NCBI GenBank assembly: GCA_017511005.1 | Contig: JAFWLP010000038.1 | Span: 21,147-85,146 of the forward strand | Length of the DNA stretch: 64,000 nucleotides | Reading direction: 5' to 3' | Source of the DNA: Clostridiales bacterium | GTDB lineage: Bacteria; Bacillota; Clostridia; Saccharofermentanales; Saccharofermentanaceae | Shown: positions 25,881 through 34,819 of the stretch, piece by piece | Numbering within the stretch: the first letter of the stretch is position 1 | How the letters are laid out: the number at the start of each line of letters is the position of its first letter | Notes under the pieces: generated by a model | What the model was told of the DNA's origin: nothing | Seen by the model: only the letters and a program-made list of their open reading frames with translations | The model's database searches: none | Made by a program: the position numbers and the translations under genes

Positions 25881-27278
25881 CTATGCGTTTTCTATCGAGT
25901 AATAAACAACTCCGTCTTCAAGACCGCCCTGCTTGAGTATGCCCATCTCCTCTATAGTCACAAGCTGGAACCCTGCATCCAGAAGAGCCGGAACGATCAC
26001 TTCCGTTGCATCTGCCGTAGACTGGTAAAGGTCATGCATAAGAACGATATCGCCGTCTCTGACCTTGCCTATTACGTTGCCGCAGATCTTGTCCTTATCC
26101 CTGCTCTCCCAGTCACGCGTATCAACGCTCCAGAGTATTATGGGACAGCCGCATACTTCTTTCAAAGTATCATCCCATCTTCCTTCGGGAGGTCTCATGC
26201 AGGTCGACGGTTTGCCTGTTATCCTTATGAGCTCATCGTCAGTTCCCTGAAGGACTTCCTTCTGACCATCCGCATCAAGCGAAGTAAGCCTGTTGTGGCT
26301 GTATGTGTGATTGCCCTGTTCACAGCCCAGTTCGGCCTCACGGATAGCAGGTTCCTCATTCCAGGAGATCCTGTCACCCACAATGAAGAAAGTGCATCTC
26401 TGTCCGTATTCCTCATAAACATCGAGTATCTGATCCGTATAGATCGATGGGCCGTCATCATAAGTAAGCGCGACCATCGGCTCATTGCCGTCTATATCAC
26501 GGTATATATCTCCGTTATCATCAAAATAGTAAAGATGGTTATCCCCGAGAGCCTTCTCGTTCCTTATCATCTTGCCCGCGATAAAACCGTGTCTGGAACC
26601 TTCGATCTCTATGATGCCGTCGGCAGCTTCTCCGCTATCTTTATCAAAGTAATATTTCTCACCTTCGATTTCCGTCCAGCCCGTTGTCATTAGACCGGTA
26701 TCATCATCAAAAAAGTAGAGCTTGTCATCAATGGTCTGAAGACCGGTCAGTATCTTTCCGTCATCAGGGTCCGCATAATACTGTCCGTCTATTGTATTGA
26801 ACGGACCTTTTAGGAGTATCCCGTCATCAAGCGAGAAAAAATATCTGCTGCCTTCGATCTCCGTCATTCCCGACAATTCATCACCGGTGATCTTATCGAA
26901 ATATAACGTTCCTTCATCCGTATCATGCCAACCGGTCTTCATTATCCCCGTATCGGGATCATAATATCTCGTGTTGCCGTTTACCGTCTGGAAACCGGTC
27001 TGCATTATGCCGTCACTGTTAAATAAATATCTGCTTCCGCCGATCTCGGCTTCTCCCCTTACCATGACATGGGTGTTCTCATCAAAATATCTCTTTGTTC
27101 CGTCATCCGGCATTACATGGAATCCGGAATACTCAACACCCTCGTCATCATAGTAATATGCATTCTCTCCGGAATATACCCAGCCCTTTTTCTGACCGCA
27201 TCCGCAGGCAAATGCAATCTCCACGGCCGTGATGACCGCCAGGATAAAAACAGATATGATCCTTTTTCCCATAAACAA
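25881..27278 (-). CDS. Polysaccharide deacetylase (NodB) with cell-wall-binding repeats
   Basis: A 465-residue exported protein. The N-terminal hydrophobic segment ends in FACGCG, which may be a lipobox or a signal-peptide end. Residues 30-255 hold about nine 20-25-residue aromatic/glycine repeats of the choline-binding/glucan-binding type (for example GWTEIEGEKYYFDKDSG). Residues 265-450 are a NodB carbohydrate esterase domain with TYDDGP (272-277), the metal pair HTYSH, RPPEGRWD, WSVDTRDW and LMHD. Such enzymes remove N-acetyl groups from peptidoglycan or other wall glycans. The repeats suggest surface attachment. Confidence 0.9.
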   Translation of the reverse strand: MFMGKRIISVFILAVITAVEIAFACGCGQKKGWVYSGENAYYYDDEGVEYSGFHVMPDDGTKRYFDENTHVMVRGEAEIGGSRYLFNSDGIMQTGFQTVNGNTRYYDPDTGIMKTGWHDTDEGTLYFDKITGDELSGMTEIEGSRYFFSLDDGILLKGPFNTIDGQYYADPDDGKILTGLQTIDDKLYFFDDDTGLMTTGWTEIEGEKYYFDKDSGEAADGIIEIEGSRHGFIAGKMIRNEKALGDNHLYYFDDNGDIYRDIDGNEPMVALTYDDGPSIYTDQILDVYEEYGQRCTFFIVGDRISWNEEPAIREAELGCEQGNHTYSHNRLTSLDADGQKEVLQGTDDELIRITGKPSTCMRPPEGRWDDTLKEVCGCPIILWSVDTRDWESRDKDKICGNVIGKVRDGDIVLMHDLYQSTADATEVIVPALLDAGFQLVTIEEMGILKQGGLEDGVVYYSIENA

Positions 27279-27365
27279 TGCCTCCGGAGCATCCTGAAAT
27301 CCCCGTTAGTTTATCACGGCAGCAAACTCATTTGTGGAACAATTATGTTACAGAATGAGCGCGTT

Positions 27366-27812
27366 TCATCTGCCGCGGACTTCGTTGAGAAGACTCTTCA
27401 GAAGAAGATATCTTCCGTACTTTTCCTCCTTCGCGAAATGCACTTCACGGCTCTGCGGATTTGTGTTGTCGAAAACCAGTTCATCCGCCTCTTCACCGAA
27501 CTGTTCGATCGTCAGATCATACTGCTTTCCGTCTATCACGTTATAGCAGTGATAGTTCCCGCCAGGTCTCAGGATTCCGTACACTTCCCCGCCGAAGATA
27601 TCCTGAACCAGAAAAGCAGTTATGGAACACTGTCCCAAAGTCTTATTCTCTTCGCTCCAGTCCGCTCTGAGCCTGGGAGTGCATGTCTCTGCTCTCCATA
27701 TTCCGTCTGACAGGACATCAAAAAGATCAAGGAGCGAATCCAGCCTGTATCCGCTGTTGCCGGAAGGCTTCACTCCGCCTGCTGTCCCGTGACCCAAGAA
27801 TCTGTATTCCAT
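27366..27812 (-). CDS. YunG-like protein of unknown function
   Basis: A 148-residue soluble protein with a central block typical of the YunG family: DWSEENKTLGQCSITAFLVQD, FGGEVYG, HCYNVIDGKQYDLTIEQF. The Cys-Asn/His-Asp arrangement within the alpha/beta core recalls transglutaminase-like or NlpC-like cysteine folds, but no activity is established. GAGGGGGG lies eight bases before the ATG. No operon partner is obvious. Confidence 0.65.
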   Translation of the reverse strand: MEYRFLGHGTAGGVKPSGNSGYRLDSLLDLFDVLSDGIWRAETCTPRLRADWSEENKTLGQCSITAFLVQDIFGGEVYGILRPGGNYHCYNVIDGKQYDLTIEQFGEEADELVFDNTNPQSREVHFAKEEKYGRYLLLKSLLNEVRGR

Positions 27813-27869
27813 ATGATAATCCCCCCTCTTTATTCTTGGATTATACTACATGCATCCTCTCATTCCCGC

Positions 27870-27900
27870 AAAAAAGAGGCTGCACGAAGCAGCCTCTTTT
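27870..27900. terminator. Bidirectional terminator after hpf
   Basis: GAGGCTGC/GCAGCCTC stem flanked by A-runs on one side and T-runs on the other. On the minus strand it terminates hpf, ending CCTCTTTTTTGCG. Confidence 0.8.
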
Positions 27901-27923
27901 GTATATTTCAACTTGATCAGATA

Positions 27924-28466
27924 TCAGTATTCAGGTTCAAGTAATCCGTAACCGCCATCATATCTCTTGTATACGACACAGACGGAATTAGTATCGCTGT
28001 CAAGATAAACAAAGAAATCATGTCCCAGCATCTCAAGCTGAAGGATCGCATCTTCTGATGTCATCGGTCTTAATGCGAACTGCTTGCGCTTTGTTATCTT
28101 CTCGTCTTTCTCATCGACAAAGTCAAAATCGGCTCCGCCGTCATCCTCAAGGTAATTGACTATTCCCGGGAAATCCTTCTTTCTCTTAAGGAACTTAGTC
28201 TTCTGTCTTCTGATCTGGGATTCAAGTTTGTCAACTGTTCTGTCAACTGCTGTAAGGATATCCTCATCACTTGCCTCAGCCCTTAAGATCTTTCCGTCGA
28301 ACTTCATCGTGATCTCGACAATCATCTCAGGACCTTCAGGTCTGATACGGACATTGAGTGAACCTTCATCGCCGAAGTACTTGTCGAACTTAGACATCTT
28401 GGCTGCGATCTTCTTCTCAAGCCTCTCGCCGATGCGAATTCCGTTGCCCTGTGTAGTGATCTTCAT
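27924..28466 (-). CDS. hpf: Long-form ribosome hibernation-promoting factor
   Basis: The 180 residues cover an N-terminal HPF/RaiA ribosome-binding domain (KITTQGNGIRIGERLEKKI to about residue 100), a charged linker, and the C-terminal dimerisation domain from FALRPMTSEDAILQLEMLGHDFFVY onward. Long HPF pairs 70S ribosomes into 100S dimers in stationary phase. A good promoter lies directly upstream and a strong terminator downstream, so it is probably monocistronic. Confidence 0.96.
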   Translation of the reverse strand: MKITTQGNGIRIGERLEKKIAAKMSKFDKYFGDEGSLNVRIRPEGPEMIVEITMKFDGKILRAEASDEDILTAVDRTVDKLESQIRRQKTKFLKRKKDFPGIVNYLEDDGGADFDFVDEKDEKITKRKQFALRPMTSEDAILQLEMLGHDFFVYLDSDTNSVCVVYKRYDGGYGLLEPEY

Positions 28467-28517
28467 AAAATCACTCCCTTCCGTTTTGAAGTTTCAAAAG
28501 GTTTTAACCTTTTAAAT

Positions 28518-28546
28518 ATTATAAAACATTGAGGGAGCGAAATTAA
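28518..28546 (-). promoter_or_regulatory. Promoter of hpf
   Basis: TTAATT (28546-28541), a 17-base spacer and a perfect TATAAT (28523-28518), about 50 bases before the hpf start codon. Confidence 0.6.
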
Positions 28547-28564
28547 TTAAAATTGTATTAATTC

Positions 28565-29077
28565 TCAGTCTTCGTGTTCCGACCAGATGTTAGTGCCTCC
28601 GCGGTCAAGAGCAACGATACCGGTACGGCACATCTCTATGATCTCAAACTTCTTCATATACTCAATGAACGCATCGATCTTCTGGCTGTCGCCCGTCGCT
28701 TCTATGCTGATCGCCTCATCCGTGAAATCGATGATCTTGGTGCGGAAGATATTGGTTGCCTCGACTATGTCGGCATGCTGCTGTTCGGTATTCCTGACCT
28801 TGATGAGAAGAAGTTCCCGCTTGATACATTCCTGAGTCGAAAGGACGATTACCTTCTTTACGTTATAAAGTTTTCTGAGCTGCGAGACGACCTGATCCTT
28901 CTCATTCTTTTCGGCGGTCAGAGTGATCGTGATACGTGAATATTCGGGAGATTCGGTCTCACCTACCGTAAGCGAATCGATGTTGTATCCTCTTCTCGTA
29001 AACATTGCGGTAACGCGCGAGAGGACACCGTACTGGTTATCAACATAGATGGCGATGATTATCTTATTTTTCTGCAT
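28565..29077 (-). CDS. ilvN: Acetolactate synthase small (regulatory) subunit
   Basis: A 170-residue ACT-domain protein of the IlvN/IlvH family. It activates the catalytic subunit and mediates feedback by branched-chain amino acids. The N-terminal ACT domain reads VDNQYGVLSRVTAMFTRRGYNI and LTVGETE; the second domain follows (ATGDSQKIDAFIEYMK, EMCRTGIVALDRG). It overlaps ilvB by 14 bases, so production of the two subunits is coupled. Confidence 0.96.
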   Translation of the reverse strand: MQKNKIIIAIYVDNQYGVLSRVTAMFTRRGYNIDSLTVGETESPEYSRITITLTAEKNEKDQVVSQLRKLYNVKKVIVLSTQECIKRELLLIKVRNTEQQHADIVEATNIFRTKIIDFTDEAISIEATGDSQKIDAFIEYMKKFEIIEMCRTGIVALDRGGTNIWSEHED

Positions 29078-30746
29078 CGCTGATGTCCTCCCTTCTCAGT
29101 ATGAGATTATTGAACGTTCCTCCGGGTTTGAGCATCGGAAGTACAAGGCTGTCTGTCTTGATCGTAAGATCGATAACGGCAGGACCTTTCAGTCTGTAAG
29201 CTTTCTTAAAAGCATCCTCGAACGATTCCTTATCCGTCGCTTTAAAGCCCTTTGCGCCGAAAGCCTGTGCCAGCTTGACAAAATCAGTCTTGCGGTCGAG
29301 CGTGGTATTCGAGAATCTTCCGTCAAAGAAGACCTTCTGCCACTGTCTTACCATGCCGAGTGCATGGTTGTTGAAGATAACTATGGTAACGGGAACATTA
29401 TACGTAACGGCTGTCGCCAGTTCATTCAGACACATGCCGAAGCTTCCGTCACCGGTGATGAGCACGCTTCTTTTGCCGGTTCCCATATAGCTTCCGATGG
29501 CGGCACCGAGACCGAATCCCATTGTTCCCAAACCGCCGGATGTGATCCAGGTGCGCTTGTTCCTGAACTTGAAGAACTGCGCCGCCCAACACTGATGCTG
29601 TCCGACATCAGTCACGAGTCTTGTATCGGGTCTTACGGAATCCGAGATAATGTTGACCGTATCCCGCGGCAGGAAAGGAAGTCCTTCGTAAGCATCGGCT
29701 TCTCTTTTTCTGAGCTGATCTACCTTCTTTATCCATTCACTGTTTTTGCGCTGCGGAGCCACCTTCGTAAGACGTGTTACGAAGCTCTTGATATCACAGC
29801 AGACACCGAGATCAACAGGAACGTTCTTTCCGATCTCCGCACGGTCACAGTCTACATGTATCTTTGCTGCCGAAAGCGAGAACTTCTCGGTCCTTCCGGT
29901 TGCCCTGTCGGAGAACCTGACACCGAGTGCGATGATGAGATCCGCCTTCGCAAGCGCAACGGAAGAAGCATATCTGCCGTGCATTCCCTGCATGCCAAGA
30001 AACCTCGGAGAATCCGAAGGTATCTCTGAAAGGCCCATCATCGAACAGCCGATCACCGCGTCGAGCTTATCGGCGAGCTTCACGATATCCTCACCAAGTG
30101 AGGTCCTGACCGCACCGCCTCCGAAATAGATATAAGGCCTCTTAGACTCCTTAATGAGCTGAACCGCTTTCCGGATATCTTCCTCATCACAGACAGGCGG
30201 CAGTTCCGGTGTCTTCACCGGAACCTTCTTATAATCGAAAACAGCTTCCTGAACGTCTTTGGGAATATCTATCAGGACCGGTCCGGGTCTTCCGGACTGC
30301 GCGATCTCAAAAGCCTTTCTGACTATGTCCGCAAGTTTCGAGACCTTGTGGACAAAGAAATTATGCTTGGTTATCGGGAGAGTGATACCCGTGATATCGA
30401 TCTCCTGGAATGAATCTCTTCCGATCATGGAATTGGCAACGTTACCCGTGATCGCGACAAGAGGAATGGAATCGAGATAAGCAGTTGCTATTCCCGTTAC
30501 GAGATTGGTCGCACCGGGACCGGATGTCGCGATGACGACACCTGTCTTTCCGGTTGCTCTCGCATAACCGTCAGCACAGTGGACTGCGCCTTCCTCGTGA
30601 GCTGTCAGAATATGCTTTATCGTATCCTGTTTGTCGTACAGCTTGTCATAGATGTCAACGACCATTCCGCCGGGGAAACCGAAAACGGTATCCACTCCCT
30701 GTTCGATCAAGGTCTCAACCAGGATCTGTGCACCGGTCATCTTCAT
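29064..30746 (-). CDS. ilvB: Acetolactate synthase large (catalytic) subunit
   Basis: The 560-residue thiamine-diphosphate enzyme makes acetolactate or acetohydroxybutyrate, the first common step of valine, leucine and isoleucine synthesis. Visible are the N-terminal FGFPGG, the catalytic Glu in AHEEGAVHCADGYARATG, and the ThDP/Mg-binding GDGSFGMCLNELATAV to FNNHALGMVRQWQ. GAGG lies nine bases before the ATG at 30746. Only 37 bases separate it from the protease gene, but these contain a perfect TATAAT (30774-30769), so ilvBN may have its own promoter. No T-box or leader peptide fits in the gap. Confidence 0.97.
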   Translation of the reverse strand: MKMTGAQILVETLIEQGVDTVFGFPGGMVVDIYDKLYDKQDTIKHILTAHEEGAVHCADGYARATGKTGVVIATSGPGATNLVTGIATAYLDSIPLVAITGNVANSMIGRDSFQEIDITGITLPITKHNFFVHKVSKLADIVRKAFEIAQSGRPGPVLIDIPKDVQEAVFDYKKVPVKTPELPPVCDEEDIRKAVQLIKESKRPYIYFGGGAVRTSLGEDIVKLADKLDAVIGCSMMGLSEIPSDSPRFLGMQGMHGRYASSVALAKADLIIALGVRFSDRATGRTEKFSLSAAKIHVDCDRAEIGKNVPVDLGVCCDIKSFVTRLTKVAPQRKNSEWIKKVDQLRKREADAYEGLPFLPRDTVNIISDSVRPDTRLVTDVGQHQCWAAQFFKFRNKRTWITSGGLGTMGFGLGAAIGSYMGTGKRSVLITGDGSFGMCLNELATAVTYNVPVTIVIFNNHALGMVRQWQKVFFDGRFSNTTLDRKTDFVKLAQAFGAKGFKATDKESFEDAFKKAYRLKGPAVIDLTIKTDSLVLPMLKPGGTFNNLILRREDISDAEK

Positions 30747-30783
30747 TCTGCATCACCTCTCACAACCCATTATAACGCCTGCA

Positions 30784-33582
30784 TTAAACTACCTGGCATA
30801 CGGAGATCAATATCCGGTCTCCGCCTGACCTGTCACTGACCGCAATGATATAATAACCGGGTGCCATGCCGCCGGCGCTTGTATAATCAAAGTGGTAATA
30901 AGTGTTTCCGTTCTCGGTAACAGGCGATGCCGAACCCGAATAGATATACGTCTGAAGTTCTTTATCGGAGAACATACTGTCGGGACTGTAGAAATACGAG
31001 TAATAAAGTGTCTGATCAGCAGATCCGTCCAGTTCCGCAGTAAGCGAAAGAACATCCGTATCCGAATAATATGTGGAGTCTTCCTTAAGACTTCCGTCAT
31101 ACGAGATCCAGTCGCATTCGGCATCACTGATCACGGAATCATCATCATAGATCACGATAAGACCCACCATCATGGATGCATCGACCGTGCCTTCATCGTA
31201 GCTTCCGCCTGAGGAATAACCGCCGTTTTCTCCCCTTGCCGCATCTATCTCATACGCGGGTTTTCCGGGTCTTAACGGGAGAGAATAATCATTGTTGTAA
31301 ACATCATACAGATCGAATCCGATATAGCATGAGACATCATCGTAGTTTACTGACGAATAACTGTATCCTGAAACCGCCGTGTTATAGGAAACGGCATCTC
31401 CAAGTTCAAGATAATCCATAGAATTGCTCGGAATATCATAGTATTCCTCAACGAAGACTATAGTGTCATTATCGGTAAACTGGTAACTCTGATTTGCATC
31501 ATAAGTATCATCGATGATGTCCGCTAAATAGTATCCGATTATCTGTCCGTCAGGATCATCGGAACTGAATGCTATGACAACATATGCAGTCCTGCCGTTG
31601 ACCAGAGCCTCAGCGCCAAGGCACTTATACCACTTGCCGTCTTCGGCAACCTCATACTTGAGGCATTCGCACGTTACAAATCCAAAGTCCTTGAAATATA
31701 CCCAGTTGGTCGGATTCTGAAGAATGATGTAGCCGTTGCTGTCGATCGAATACTGGTTATCCGTACCGAGATAGTATATTGTCTCGTCATCATCATCGAG
31801 CATATATGCCAGTGTAACCTTGACTTCACGGATGATCTCCCAGTCTTCATCAACCAGTTCTATCGCTTCGTAATCACCCATATCGACAACGACATTGGAG
31901 ATATCATACTGTTTGCCCGACTGGATGCTGTTCGCATCAGCAGGCTTTACATACCAGTCACCCGCATAGTTTGTCGCATTGAGGATATAGAGTTCCTTGC
32001 TTACGAACTTGTCATAGAATTTTACGGTTGAATCACTGTATCCCAGAGTGACAAAAGTAAGTCTTGCTTCATCATAGAATTCCGGATAAAGGAACGGGGC
32101 ATATGTTGTCATTCCGTGAGCGTATGTATAAGAGTTGTTGCTCTCGGTGAAGACACAGTTGCCGACTTCGTTAATGAGCTTGCTTGCGGCTTTCTCTATG
32201 TCACGGTCGCCGCAGTTGATATATTTGCTCGCAAGAGTGGTAAGGTCAACTGAATCGGTGGATTCGAAAACACCGCAGTCATTTCTGAGCTGGACATACT
32301 CTACATAACCGTCCTGATCGAACACTCTTTTGTCAAGGGCAGCTATGAAATCCTCATATGCGTCAAAGACTTCAACGATATTGTCCGTATCGATCGATGA
32401 CATACAAGTGTCGATCCCGAAATATCCCGTTGACTGCTGGGCATTTTCGACAGAGTCCATGTAATCCCTTACTATGAACTCACCGTAATCCTTTGCCGTG
32501 CCGTTAAAATCCTTGCCGATGTAATTCAGGAAATTCGTGTAGTTTATTCCGACATCATAATACGCGCTTCCCCATGTCGGACTTTCCGCGGCAATGATGT
32601 ATTCGGTATAAGGATCAAGTGCCTTTGCGACTTCCAGAGATCCCATAAGGCAGGCATTGAAGATGATCGACTCGAATTCTATATCACAATTACCGATAGC
32701 CTGAGCCATCTCGATCTCGGTCAGGGTTCCCTCATGGAGCTCATCCTGGCCGAATCCGAGCGGCACTCCGCCGCCGTGATCCCAAAGCACCAGAATGTAT
32801 TTCTCCGCAGGATATTCCTCTTTTGCGAATTTAATGAAACTTTCCAGCGCATCAGGTTCGATCATGTTGACATCCCCGAGATTATCGAGTTCGTTTATCT
32901 TGCCGTTAACGATTGAGAAACGCTGCGACATTCCGTCTTCCATGTATTTGTTCTTGAAATCGCTGCATCCGCCGGACTGAAGGACAATATTAATGTCCTT
33001 GCCGGGTGTTGCGGACATCATTTCCTTAACATCAGCGGAAAGGCAGGCCGAAGTCGATTCAAGATCCGTTCCGATGGCATAGACCATAATCGTTCTTTCA
33101 GCTTTATCGGAAACAACATCTGAGGACTCTTCCGTTTCCTCGGTCGTTCTCCTTGTGTGTTCAGTCTCATTGGCTGCTTTGTTGACAATGACTGCCACTG
33201 CAATGGCAACACCGATGATCAGCACGAGTCCTGCAGCAGCAAGGCCGATAATAAGACCAATTGCTCTCTTCTTTTTCTTCGGAGGCTCACTGCCGCCGGC
33301 AGGCGTATTTTTTGCTTCGCCAAAGGCGGTCTGAACCGGAGCCGTTTCTATGGGCCATGCAGGAGTAAGAGGTGTCTGGGCAGGTCCCGGCGCAGGTGCG
33401 GGAGCCGGCATTGGATTGGAAACGGCAGCGGGACCCGGTGCCGGAGCGGGTGCAGGCGCGGGAACAGGAGCCGGAGCGGGCGCAGGTGCAGCCTGCCGGA
33501 ACAGCTGTGAAACGTCAGTTCCGCAGCCTCCGCAAAACTTTTGTGAATCAGTTAACTCTTTACTGCAATTTGGACAGTACAT
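30784..33582 (-). CDS. Membrane-anchored clostripain-family (C11) protease with N-terminal zinc ribbon
   Basis: From the ATG at 33582 (GAGG eight bases upstream; the TTG at 33588 is less likely) the product is 932 residues. Counting from the longer TTG start: a zinc ribbon with Cys 5, 8, 19 and 22, an Ala/Pro repeat of about 45 residues, a Lys patch, one membrane helix (about 109-136), a Ser/Thr/Glu linker, then a peptidase C11 domain with His271 (WDHGGG) and Cys313 (NACLMGS). The C-terminal half is an all-beta region rich in Tyr/Asp. The topology implies a cytoplasmic zinc ribbon and an external protease. Family members cleave after Arg or Lys; the substrate here is unknown. Confidence 0.85.
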   Translation of the reverse strand: MYCPNCSKELTDSQKFCGGCGTDVSQLFRQAAPAPAPAPVPAPAPAPAPGPAAVSNPMPAPAPAPGPAQTPLTPAWPIETAPVQTAFGEAKNTPAGGSEPPKKKKRAIGLIIGLAAAGLVLIIGVAIAVAVIVNKAANETEHTRRTTEETEESSDVVSDKAERTIMVYAIGTDLESTSACLSADVKEMMSATPGKDINIVLQSGGCSDFKNKYMEDGMSQRFSIVNGKINELDNLGDVNMIEPDALESFIKFAKEEYPAEKYILVLWDHGGGVPLGFGQDELHEGTLTEIEMAQAIGNCDIEFESIIFNACLMGSLEVAKALDPYTEYIIAAESPTWGSAYYDVGINYTNFLNYIGKDFNGTAKDYGEFIVRDYMDSVENAQQSTGYFGIDTCMSSIDTDNIVEVFDAYEDFIAALDKRVFDQDGYVEYVQLRNDCGVFESTDSVDLTTLASKYINCGDRDIEKAASKLINEVGNCVFTESNNSYTYAHGMTTYAPFLYPEFYDEARLTFVTLGYSDSTVKFYDKFVSKELYILNATNYAGDWYVKPADANSIQSGKQYDISNVVVDMGDYEAIELVDEDWEIIREVKVTLAYMLDDDDETIYYLGTDNQYSIDSNGYIILQNPTNWVYFKDFGFVTCECLKYEVAEDGKWYKCLGAEALVNGRTAYVVIAFSSDDPDGQIIGYYLADIIDDTYDANQSYQFTDNDTIVFVEEYYDIPSNSMDYLELGDAVSYNTAVSGYSYSSVNYDDVSCYIGFDLYDVYNNDYSLPLRPGKPAYEIDAARGENGGYSSGGSYDEGTVDASMMVGLIVIYDDDSVISDAECDWISYDGSLKEDSTYYSDTDVLSLTAELDGSADQTLYYSYFYSPDSMFSDKELQTYIYSGSASPVTENGNTYYHFDYTSAGGMAPGYYIIAVSDRSGGDRILISVCQVV

Positions 33583-33604
33583 TATCAATACCTCAAAATC
33601 TTTA

Positions 33605-34810
33605 TTATTCTCTCATATCATTTTCGATTGCATCAGCAAGAGCTTCAATGGCAGCCCTTACAGCGTCGTTTCCTGAAGACTTAACGGTAACCGTCTGACC
33701 GGTAACCCTGCAGTCCTTCATCTTCTCTATTACCGCATTCACTCCTTTGGCGGCAGACGGAGCCCATGTTCCGTTCTCTATTACAGAGAAGGATCTTCCC
33801 GCAAGACCGTGTGCTGCCAGTTCGGATACGGCATGCTCAACGGGTGAATAAACGCTATTATTATATGTCGCGGAAGCGATCACTATGTGGCTGTACTTGA
33901 AAGCCATGGCGATGATGTCGGATATGTCGGTAACCGAAGCATCAAGTATCACGGAATCTATTCCTCTCTTATCGAGCTCGGTCATCAGGACTTCGGCAGC
34001 ATTTGCGGTATGTCCGTAGATCGAACCGGCAAGAATGAAAACTCCTTTGACCTCAGGCGTATAGGAACCCCACATCCTGTAGCAGTTTATTATTTTCTCC
34101 ATGTCCCTGCGCCATACATATGAATGCAGCGGACATATCATCCTGATATCCAGCGAGCCGACCTTATTGATCGCCGCGACAGTCTGCATTCCGTACTTGC
34201 CTACGATGTTCGTATAGTACCTGCGTGCCTCATTGAGAAGATCCCTGTCAAAATCTTTTCCGTCAGCAAAGACGGAACCGTTTACCGCGCCATAGCTTCC
34301 GAATGCGTCAGCACTGAAGAGCGTTCCTTCGGTCTCATCAAAACTGAACATTACTTCAGGCCAGTGGACCATGGGCGCAAAAACAAATTTAAACTTATGA
34401 TCGCCCAGCATCATCTCATCACCGTCTTTAACCGTGACGGCTCTTGCGGAATAATCCATATCAGGGAAAAACTGCGAGATGAACTGGAGTGTTTTTGCAT
34501 TGACTACGATCTTCGCCTCAGAGTTCATATCCAATACACTGGCAAGTGTAGCCGAATGATCCGGTTCCATGTGATGGATCACGACATAATCAAGTTTGCG
34601 TCCGTTCAGGCAATACCTAAGGTTCTCAAAAAAGATCTCCTCAGATTCCCTGCCGACAGTATCAAACAAAACAGTTGCACCGGAATCCAGAAAATACGAA
34701 TTGTAATTCATTCCTGAATTGAGCTTGTATACATTCTCGAATCTTGTGATCTTGCGGTCGGTCCCTCCGATCCATGTCAGATCATCCGTCAGTTTTCTTA
34801 CGTTGTACAT
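33605..34810 (-). CDS. fprA: FprA-type flavodiiron protein
   Basis: A 401-residue A-type flavoprotein that reduces oxygen (to water) or nitric oxide in anaerobes. The N-terminal metallo-beta-lactamase-like domain has the diiron motif HMEPDH and later HWPEV ligand regions; the C-terminal flavodoxin domain has the FMN-binding loop GSIYGHTANAAEV. Rubredoxin is the usual electron donor and is not in the window. It begins nine bases after the nucleoside permease gene, so it may be read from the transporter operon, an arrangement with no obvious functional link. Confidence 0.93.
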   Translation of the reverse strand: MYNVRKLTDDLTWIGGTDRKITRFENVYKLNSGMNYNSYFLDSGATVLFDTVGRESEEIFFENLRYCLNGRKLDYVVIHHMEPDHSATLASVLDMNSEAKIVVNAKTLQFISQFFPDMDYSARAVTVKDGDEMMLGDHKFKFVFAPMVHWPEVMFSFDETEGTLFSADAFGSYGAVNGSVFADGKDFDRDLLNEARRYYTNIVGKYGMQTVAAINKVGSLDIRMICPLHSYVWRRDMEKIINCYRMWGSYTPEVKGVFILAGSIYGHTANAAEVLMTELDKRGIDSVILDASVTDISDIIAMAFKYSHIVIASATYNNSVYSPVEHAVSELAAHGLAGRSFSVIENGTWAPSAAKGVNAVIEKMKDCRVTGQTVTVKSSGNDAVRAAIEALADAIENDMRE

Positions 34811-34819
34811 GTTTTCTCC

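Noticed and set aside
30747-30783. T-box or leader peptide controlling ilvBN
   Set aside because: Only 37 bases separate ilvB from the gene before it, too few for either element.
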